DNA of 64,000 nt from Chrysemys picta bellii (Eukaryota; Chordata; Testudines; Emydidae): NCBI RefSeq assembly GCF_011386835.1, contig NC_088804.1, positions 36,691,549 to 36,755,548 of the forward strand. The letters are read 5' to 3'. Position numbers and translations under genes: made by a program. Below, in pieces: positions 56,560-64,000 of this stretch (position 1 is the first letter of the stretch; each line of letters starts with the position of its first letter). The notes under the pieces are model-generated. The model ran no database searches. It was not told where the DNA came from and saw only the letters and a program-made list of their open reading frames with translations.

Positions 56560-59298
56560 AAAATGTAGTGGTGTTGCTTCTCCAGGATTCTTGCAACTAC
56601 ATATGAGATTAAAAACACCCTAAATTGAAATCAAAACTCAGTCAAAAAGTTAGTTTAATCTCAAAATGGCAAGTTCTCCGTGGTTTTACATGAAACCATG
56701 AACCAACTGGCTTGCTCAGAATTAGTCTTCTCCACAAACCTATAGTGAGTGTCTTTTTAAAACCAGGCCTGTTTATGAGTTTGTAACAAAAACCACAAAG
56801 GAAGTGAATTTCATTGGGTTTAGGGATTTGCTGTGAACATTCCATATGGCTTCAGCTTGCACTGCGAAGAAAGAATGTAGTTGATTTGTGAAATGAGAAC
56901 GTTTGCTATGGAAGGCACCAGTAGAGGATAAACATGTAGCTAGATGCAAGCTTGGGGTGTAGCGTTCAGATCCTGATACACACGTCCCAATTTGAACATG
57001 TTTGGCCTGGGATTTTGGTTCAGTCCATTACCACATTTGAACTCTTCCAAGTTCAGAGTTTACTCAGACCTGGGATTCAAGCCCAGCTGTATATGGAATA
57101 CCAAGGTATTGTGATTTTACTCTCACAATTGTGGTATAATCATCCGCTTTAAGAGTCCAATGTGCGGAGTTATAACTCTGGGTAAAATGTTCATGTCATC
57201 TCACTTTGATAGCCCTGCACGGAGAGATTCACATGAAATGCACCTAGGTATTTAAATCCTGACTCTATTAAAACTGCAGGAAATGAATAACCCAAGTTGC
57301 AAAGTCAAAGAACCCTGGTTGTATGTGACCTAATAATAGCTGCCACTTGAAGAAAGGGACCAAAACCAAAACACTCTCATTCAAAATATGTAACAAGCAT
57401 ATGTTTCCCTCCACAACATCTCTATTTCCTTTATTACTTAATTAAGTAATTGCCAAGGCTGTCATTACAGACTGAAAAATCTGCAGTATGTTTATGGAAC
57501 AGGCAAAAGATAAAAACTTCAGCCAGCTGTCTTATATCTTGCACTAATAAAGGAATGCCAACCTGTGATATACAGACAGATCTCAGTGTAGAGCCTTATC
57601 TCATGACTCTTATGTAAGTTGGGGGTAGCGCCATTAAAGTGAATGGAGATGAACCAATGTAAATGAGATCAGAATCAGTCCCACAGACAGTTATGGAAAT
57701 CCAAAATCCAGTTCATGATCTGCACTCATTAGGGAATCATTTTAAAGTTTCAAAACAGTCCTGTGTGTTTTCTTTCTTTAATGACAATGTCGGAGAGAGC
57801 GTCAGAGAGGAGAGAAAGAGAAGAGAGAGGCATGTTGTTCCCTGGGTTCTAAATGTGTTCAGGATGTGAATTTATACCTCGGGATCATTGCTGAAAGGGC
57901 CTACTCTTGATCCCACTGAACCCATTGGCAATTCTCCGTCCTACTGATTTCCGAGGAAGCAGGAACAGACCAAAGTTGAGCTGTGAGCCGAAATTGAGCA
58001 CAAAGTGCCACAGGATATAAAAACACAGACACATTTTTTTTAATCACCTACCCCCCTCGTGTGCGTCTCTTTAGTTCAGCTCTAACCTGTGATGCTACAG
58101 AAGTACCCAAATATTTGTCTTCCCCTTTTGAGTAATGCCTGGGATACTAAAGCTCACATTTGTTTCTCTATGCCATTGACTGTTTGGAAATGCTTTGCAT
58201 TTGTTCACTGGAAACTTAGACAGCAAACAGGCTACATTCCTTTTCCAGTTCAAGTTCAGACTAATATCCTTTCCCAGTCAGTTAATCCAAACTGGACAAT
58301 CAGTCATACTCCATTTTATAGGCTAAATGGTATTTCTAAACTTTTCACCTCTCTCTTAGATCTCACAAGTCTTTATTTGACATGTGGCATGGCTTCCAGG
58401 AGAGGGAGCTACAATCAAATCCAAAGCCTATCATCGGGCGGATGCTCTTGGGGAAAAGCATGTTTGCAAAAATCATTGCATGCCGAACGATAATTGTTAG
58501 CTCAACGCTACGGTTCCAGGCAGAATGATCAGTTTGTATGTGCAGCATCCATTAAAGTACGTGTCCATTTTAGTGAAATTGTTCAACATGTATTCCTTGT
58601 TTTAAATATATTCACTGCCTAAAGTGCCAAAGGTGTTTGAACACAGAACTCAAGTGAAATGACTGATGTGTTATACGTGTTATCCACTAGAGTGCATTGC
58701 TTTAAACTGACAATCATTAAAATACTCTTCTTTCTCCCCTGACTACCAAAACTCTTTCTACTACTATCTTTCTTTGCTGTTGTCCTGGGAAAGGAAGAGC
58801 GAACTTTACATTTTCTTCTGAAAGCACCAAGATCTGTGCTTATTTTAATATCCCATGGAAGTGAGTTCCCCAATGCTGGTTCAGCTGTTCAGAATGCTGG
58901 CTCTCATGAATTTCACCCTTGTGATTGACAGTTCAGTAGTTCCACTGAGGGCTTTGAAGATTCGGACGGAGACTTTGAATCTGACCTGGTATTCTGTGAG
59001 GAGGCTGTGTAATGAGCTAGTGACAGGCTCTTGGTGGGCTGTGTTGCTGAGATGTGCAGACACATTGTGGACCATATCGGGCATCTTTTAAGACCGTCAT
59101 TTTCATTCCTAGATACAATGATCTACCGTAATGCAGCAGACTGACATGGTCAGAAGGAGGTGCAGTCTCCTGGCCACCAAAATTTAGCAGTGGACTTGGT
59201 TACTCATGCTATTTCTGTTGCTGAAAGGAGTGAAAATTCATTCTTACTCTGTCACTGGAAGGTCAATGTCCGGAAGAGGGACACTGTCTCTCAAGAAG
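56560..59298. other. Unassigned non-coding DNA
   Basis: No gene is supported. A plus-strand frame of 134 codons at 58089-58493 is unrecognised and overlapped by other frames. A purine-rich stretch (GAGAGA) is at 57795-57830. Confidence 0.4.
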
Positions 59299-59306
59299 GT
59301 CTCTGG

Positions 59307-59424
59307 TAGAGTGACCAGATGTCCCAATTTTATAGGGACAAGATTTTTGGGTCTTTTCCTTATATAGGCTCCTATTACCCCCACCCCCGTCCCGATTTTT
59401 TACACTTGCTGTCTGGTCACCCTA
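59307..59424. mobile_element. hAT-type MITE, TAGGGTGACC family, copy 3
   Basis: Starts TAGAGTGACCAGATGTCC and ends GCTGTCTGGTCACCCTA, flanked by a perfect 8-bp duplication GTCTCTGG (59299-59306 and 59425-59432). The interior 'TTTTATAGGGACAAG', 'TTTTTGGGTCTTTTCC' and 'TATATAGGCTCCTATTACCC' is the reverse complement of copy 1. Confidence 0.94.
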
Positions 59425-59432
59425 GTCTCTGG

Positions 59433-60234
59433 TAAAGAGAACAATATGAATCCCATTATTCTGTTCTCTTTGAATCCTATGACTCATGTGCCACATAACA
59501 GCTCCCTGCATTTCTGAGGCTGGAATGGTTGAGCTTGAAGAATTCATGGAATGTTCAGCTGTTCTTAACTCACAGCCCTTTGAAGAGCTGCTTTCTTTTC
59601 TCTCCTGTCCTTTTTTCTGTCTCTGCTAATTGTGCTGCACTGAATCAAAGGAGTAAACCCTCCATCCCATATTTCTATTTATAATCACAAGCTCTTATTT
59701 GTGGCCAGCTGGGCTGGTGAACCTCTACTCTTTTAATTGGTCAAGTCATTTCATTTTGAAGCCCTCTAGAATATGTATGGTGAGAACAATAAGAGAAAAA
59801 GGCAGATGAACACAATTAAAATCATGTGCGAAGGAACAGTCATTGATGGTTATTTTTAATGCAGTAATTTTAATGGTCTCCCATTTCCTGCTATGGAAAT
59901 GTGAAACTAATTAAATCTATGACATTTTTTAACTTGAGCAATAAAAAGTCTCTCATGTCAACAGAATTCTTTCCTAAATAAGTGCCTTCCTAAAGGGGGG
60001 GAGAAAACCCCTTAAATGAAATCATAAAATAAGTTGGCCGTAGCCTTTCTAGATTCTGATAAAGATATTGCTGACATTGAAGACTAAGGCGTCTCCAGTA
60101 ACAGAAATGTTTCAGCTACACAATATTTGGGAGTTGGGTTGGAAAATAATAACTCACCACATGATCTGGGATTTGGTAGAGAGATAGGAAGAGAAGAGGA
60201 AAGAGAAATGTTAACCTCCATAGCGATCATGCAG
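59433..60234. other. Unassigned AT-rich DNA
   Basis: No gene or repeat family recognised. Confidence 0.4.
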
Positions 60235-60246
60235 CGAGTTCACATA

Positions 60247-60465
60247 AAAAGCAACAGAGGGTCCAGTGGCACCTTTAAGACTAACAGAAGTATTGGGAGC
60301 ATAAGCTTTCGTGGGTAAGAACCTCACTTCTTCAGATGCAAGAAGAAGTGAGGTTCTTACCCACGAAAGCTTATGCTCCCAATACTTCTGTTAGTCTTAA
60401 AGGTGCCACAGGACCCTCTGTTGCTTTTTACAGATTCAGACTAACACAGCTACCCCTCTGATACT
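60247..60465. mobile_element. Foldback Penelope-like insertion (family A), 87-bp arms, intact hammerhead core
   Basis: Inverted arms 60246-60332 and 60343-60429 match in 86 of 87 positions around a 10-nt spacer; a single-arm tail CAGATTCAGACTAACACAGC and 'TACCCCTCTGATAC' follows. Flanks CGAGTTCACATA at 60235-60246 and 60466-60477 are an exact 12-bp duplication. On the minus strand the left arm and spacer read CTGAAGA (60335-60329), an imperfect stem II, GAAA (60310-60307), GC-TTAT-GC as stem III, and UC with the cleaved C at 60297: a complete hammerhead core. No coding capacity. Confidence 0.85.
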
Positions 60466-60513
60466 CGAGTTCACATAGTCATCTTGTAGACTCAGGTCCT
60501 GGTCCTGTTCAGG

Positions 60514-60800
60514 TCTGTCTGCACTGCTATTAGACACTCATGGCTGGCCCATGCCAGCTGACTCAGTCTTGCCGGGCTCAGGCTAAGGGGCTGATTAATT
60601 GCCAAGTAGGGCAAGTGCCGTGTAGGGGCTCGGGCCGCAGCCCAAGCTCTGGGACCCTCCTTCCCCGCAGGATCCTAGAGCCTGGGCACTAGCCCGAGCC
60701 GAAAAGTCTACACTGCTGTTAAACAGCCCCTTGGCCTGAGCCCAAGTCAGCCGGCTTGGGCCAGCTGCAGGTTTTTAATTGCAGTTTTAGATGTTCTCTT
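60514..60800. mobile_element. Palindromic MITE, GGGCTCGGGC type
   Basis: Left 'GTCTGCACTGCTATTAGACA' and 'GGCCCATGCCAGCTGACTC' mirror right 'GGCTTGGGCCAGCTGCAGG' and 'TTTTTAATTGCAGTTTTAGA'. In the middle, 'GGGCTCGGGCCGCAGCCC' faces 'GGGCACTAGCCCGAGCC' around a GGGACCCTCC centre. Ends approximate, target duplication not found. Confidence 0.65.
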
Positions 60801-61338
60801 AGTGAGCATCAGCTCTGAAATTGCCGTGAGAACCTTGTGTGGATATAGGTTATACTGCCGAACTTCTGAACCAAAGAAGAGATGGAAAAGATAAGACTAG
60901 AACTTTTCATCTCATGCTTCCCGGGTTTGTACAATGTGTGGCTTAGTGGATAAGTGCATTTGGGTCCCTCTCTATTAGCTAGTGCTAGTCCACTAAAAGG
61001 CTAAGAATCTACTATTATTACCAGCTAGCGAAGTTAGGCCTTTACCTCAAACAGCAAAGACTTGTGCTGAAGGTCCCTGCTAAAAACCTATGGTGGAGGT
61101 CATTGCATCTATCCTCGCACTTCCCTATAGTAGGGAACTCCTTTTGTTCTCCATCTCGGAAATTTTCTATACCTACCTCTCAATATAGAGAAGTTTCTAG
61201 TTATAATGTCAGCATGATTTTCTTTTTTTTTTTTTTATGGTTGATTTCATTGGCAACAAAAGTCAAAGGTCATGTGAAATCCAGGCTGTTTCCCATTCTT
61301 TTTATTTCATTTATTTTGTCAGTGAGGAAATTCTAAAC
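60801..61338. other. Unassigned DNA
   Basis: No gene seen. A T-run of 14 is near 61225-61238. Confidence 0.4.
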
Positions 61339-61343
61339 AGAGC

Positions 61344-62054
61344 TGTTGGAATTAATAATAATATTTGAAATTATTAATATGGGAAATCACCAAACACCAA
61401 TTTAGCCATAAATTCCTTTATTAAATCCAAAGGCCACAGGGTACTTTATGCAGTTTCTCTAAACGTTCCAAAAAAGCCTAACTAATAAGCAATTTAATAG
61501 ATCCAAACAGTCACAAAACATTTATAACACATTTGATCAATATACTTACAAATGGGCTAAACCCATGCTCGGTCCCATATTGGTTGGCTCCGACGTGGTC
61601 AGGCAGGTATTAGCAATGAACCCTTTAAGAGTTTATTTTTTATACCCTTTAACAAACAAGTGATGTCATTGCCAATTACTGACTCCAGCTAAAAACCAAT
61701 TTGAGACCATTCACCCTTATTTCCAGGCTTAATTCAGATAAAATTTACAGTCTCTTTTCTTCCCAAGGCATTTCCTTTCTTATCTTCTTCCCCACTCTTT
61801 GCTTACCAGCAGAACAGTGGGAAGGTTTGGGCTTGTTTCTTTTAAGACAGTTTTTCTTTGTCTTCTTACTGCATCTCTTTATTTTATTAGTTACTTTTGA
61901 AACCATACATCCTTCCCACACTACAAGTAATACTACTTATTATTCTCACGGCCTCTTTTACTTGCTGATTGGGGCCTTCTTTTCAACACATATCTTTATC
62001 CTTAACCAAAAACTTAAGCTAACTTTAATTCTTTAATTTTATACTTATCCTACA
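61344..62054 (-). mobile_element. Solo LTR of an endogenous retrovirus, antisense
   Basis: The block begins TGTTGG and ends CCTACA on the plus strand, so either strand reads TG…CA. Flanks AGAGC (61339-61343) and AGAGT (62055-62059) form a 5-bp target duplication with one mismatch. On the minus strand it has a TATAAAAAATAAA promoter-like box (61644-61632) and an AATAAA signal (61422-61417) about 220 bp downstream, the U3-R-U5 order of an LTR. No gag, pol or env sequence adjoins it, so it is a solo LTR left by recombination. The retroviral class is not determined. Confidence 0.72.
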
Positions 62055-62059
62055 AGAGT

Positions 62060-62382
62060 TAAGGCTTTTCCTCCTCCAGCCCTCTTGAAATGAAGAAACC
62101 AACAGTGAAAGAGGAACTCAGGCAGGTGGGCAGGGCTGGGTTTGCTGTTTTCCAAAGAGTGCTTCTTGACACTATCAAGTTCCATGTCCCTCTTGTAAAT
62201 TTCCTTCATCTCTAGCAGATACCGGCACCTGTAACGGCCTCCTGTACACCTTAGGGGCCAATCTTGAAAACACTGGTGCACATGCTTAACTTTGCTCCAT
62301 TAACTAGGCCTGGTGATGGCAATGCAACTGCTCATAGGCATGAAGTTACTTATAGTCTGTAGAGGCGTTTGTCGAATCAAAG
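62060..62382. other. Unassigned DNA
   Basis: No gene or repeat family recognised. Confidence 0.4.
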
Positions 62383-62390
62383 CTCTAGAC

Positions 62391-62631
62391 CGGGGGTTCT
62401 CAAACTGGGGGTCGTGATCACTCAGGGAGCCATGAGGTTATTCCATGGGGGGTCCCGAGCTGTCAGCCTCCACCCCCAAAGCCCGTTTTGCCTACAGCAT
62501 TTATAATAAATGTAAAATAAAACAATATAAAATAAATATTAAAAATGTGTTTTCACTTTATGGGGGACGGGTCACACTCATAGGCTTGCTGTGTGAAAGG
62601 GGTCACCAATACAAAAGTTTGAAAACCACTG
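62391..62631. mobile_element. hAT-type non-autonomous element (GGGGGTTCTCAAACTGGGGGTC family)
   Basis: Starts CGGGGGTTCTCAAACTGGGG and ends AAAGTTTGAAAACCACTG, flanked by a perfect 8-bp duplication CTCTAGAC (62383-62390 and 62632-62639). The interior 'CCATGAGGTTATTCCATGG' and 'TTTATAATAAATGTAAAAT' has no coding frame. Inserted just before a MIR/L2-like scrap (62638-62700). Confidence 0.95.
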
Positions 62632-62705
62632 CTCTAGACTATAAACTCTTTGGTGGCAGGAACTCATTTTTATTTTTCCCTGTGAAGTAACCAGCACACT
62701 TTTGC

Positions 62706-63121
62706 GTTATTTACTCCTTCTCTTAACACAAGAACTAGTAGTCACCAAATGAAATTAATAGGCAGCAGGTTTACAACAAAGAAAAGGAAGTATTTCTTCA
62801 CACAACGCACAGTCAGTCTGTGGAACTCTTTGTCAGAGGATGTTGTGAAGGCCAAGACGATAACAGGCTTAAAAAAAACTAGATAAATTCATAGAGGATA
62901 GGTCCATCAATGGCTATTAGCCAGTATGGGAAGGGATGGTGTCCCTAGCCTCTGTTTGCCAGAAGCTAGAAATGGGCAAGAGGGGATGGATCCCTTGATG
63001 ATTACCTGTTCTGTTCATTCCCTCTGGGGCACCTGGCATTGGCCACTGTCAGCAGACAGGATACTGGGCTACATGGACCTTTGTTCTGACCCAGTATGGC
63101 CGTTCTTATGTTCTTATGTTG
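62706..63121 (+). mobile_element. CR1 LINE 3' end with 8-bp tail repeats
   Basis: 'CTCTTAACACAAGAACTAGT', 'AAATGAAATTAATAGGCAGC', 'GGAACTCTTTGTCAGAGGAT', 'GGTCCATCAATGGCTATTAG', 'CTGGGGCACCTGGCATTGGC' and 'GACCCAGTATGGCCGTTC', ending in tandem TTCTTATG units, the diagnostic CR1 tail. It is the best preserved CR1 3' end in the window. 5'-truncated, non-coding here. Confidence 0.95.
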
Positions 63122-63124
63122 CCA

Positions 63125-63780
63125 CTATACAAATAAAAATAATGGGCTCTATCCTGTAAAATGCTGAGCATTCTGTCCCCAATCCAGTAAAATCAGTGGG
63201 ATTATTCATGTTCTTAAAGTAACCACGTGCTTATGCGCCTTGTTGGATTGAGGCCAGAGCTCTCAGAACCTTGCAGGACTGAGCCCAAAAAGAGCAAGTC
63301 AGAGAAAATAGAAAGAAATCCGAGACGGAATCCCTTAGTTATTCCTGATGTGAGATCTTCGGAAAGGTGTCAAGACAAACCACCCGTAAAGCCTGTGTAT
63401 TAGTTAAAGCAATTTACTGTAATTTAGTCTTCTGGAAGTTGCAGACATAAATCTCTTTCTGGCTGGCAATCTGGAAATTGTAGCATTCTAAGTGTTAAAT
63501 GTAGATTGTCCTGTAAAAAGCATAGAACAAAGAAGATGAAAACAGTTCTGTAAAATGTACTTTATTATGTATCATCTTCCCCTAAAATGAAACCACTTTG
63601 AGCGTTTTCAGACACCAGCAGGAATAATTCATTGTATCATCTCCGTGCAGGGTGGCAACTTGCTTTCATATCCCCTGTTGCTTTGAACAAATAAATGCTT
63701 TCTATGGTACCTGTTGTCATCAAACAACTCCGATAATAACAATGTCTAGCAAGGCTCGATGTGAGGAAATTATTGTAACT
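63125..63780. other. Unassigned DNA with a palindromic fragment
   Basis: About 63145-63290 carries a weak copy of the dispersed small palindromes (CAATCCAGTAAAATCAGTGG … TTGGATTGAGGCC). No gene. Confidence 0.4.
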
Positions 63781-63810
63781 GGGGGGGGGGGGGGAGGGGG
63801 AGAGGATGCA
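63781..63810 (+). repeat. G-run (G14-A-G5-A-G-A-GG)
   Basis: Fourteen G, an A, five G and further short G runs. Could form a G-quadruplex or be a replication-slippage tract. No gene context. Confidence 0.9.
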
Positions 63811-64000
63811 GCTGTTTACCATTGAGCAAGCCAGTTTCAGAGCACTGCCCCAATTTCCCCTTAAGATAGAGCCGGCACTTGCACTAAGCAGGGGTATTTG
63901 CTTTGTGTCTGTTCGTGTTTCATTGCAAGTCCACCAAGCATTTGACACGTAAACTGCATGCCGGACCCACATCACATACCTTCCAGCAAATCTAGCCATG
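63811..64000. other. Unassigned DNA at the window edge
   Basis: Nothing recognised. A minus-strand frame of 120 codons ending at 63637 runs off toward the edge and is unrecognised. Confidence 0.4.

Noticed and set aside
58089..58493. Plus-strand frame of 135 codons
   Set aside because: No recognisable family and no supporting context.
60246..60429. Long hairpin as a microRNA precursor or CRISPR-like repeat
   Set aside because: The arms are 87 bp with the family signature of a dispersed retroelement and are flanked by a target duplication, and there is no repeat-spacer periodicity. This is a eukaryotic genome.

Overview
The window reads as non-coding vertebrate nuclear DNA, most probably from a turtle (Testudines). 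I see no spliced host gene, no rRNA and no functional tRNA gene. The case for a turtle rests on the repeats. There are many CR1 LINE fragments, some ending in short 8-bp tail repeats. There is a tRNA-derived SINE of the turtle Cry/Pol III type. There are many short hAT-type non-autonomous DNA transposons with clear 8-bp target duplications. There are also palindromic 'GTCTACACT' and 'GACTTCAATGGG' elements of a kind I associate with turtle genomes. The species assignment is inference, since no host gene is available to confirm it.

Layout. From 1 to 11 kb the DNA is mostly AT-rich and unassigned, with a MIR-like SINE split by a palindromic element (1655-2195), small palindromic fragments, microsatellites, and a pair of tRNA-like SINE units at 9.55-9.98 kb. 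From 11 to 16 kb there is a Penelope-like fragment beside a hAT element (11.6-12.05 kb), a CR1 tail, a MIR fragment split by a hAT element (14.0-14.5 kb), and a Cry-type SINE (15.7 kb). At 17.5-19.2 kb, minus strand, lies the only long protein frame: an intronless frame of about 565 sense codons with one internal TAG. It encodes a cysteine-rich orphan protein that I recall as a multicopy, transposon-like family in animals. From 22 to 39 kb there are several CR1 copies, three hAT families and nested insertions, notably a 443-bp hAT element inside a CR1 tail at 35.0-35.45 kb followed at once by a second hAT element. From 42 to 56 kb there are palindromic MITEs, a foldback Penelope-like copy (51.3 kb), and a CR1 carrying a reverse-transcriptase FADD motif inserted into a MITE (54.4-55.8 kb). 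From 56 to 63 kb there are two more foldback Penelope-like copies (56.4 and 60.2 kb), a hAT element (59.3 kb), a solo LTR (61.3-62.05 kb), another hAT element (62.4 kb) and a CR1 3' end (62.7-63.1 kb).

Two things stand out. First, there is a family of short Penelope-like insertions, several of which are inverted foldbacks. Two are flanked by exact 12-bp target duplications, and three carry a recognisable minimal hammerhead-ribozyme core. Second, there is the orphan 17.5-19.2 kb frame, which is nearly intact and would be missed or mis-split by standard gene calling. The other elements are decayed, and I see no cooperating gene set. The unlabelled stretches are best read as intergenic or intronic DNA.
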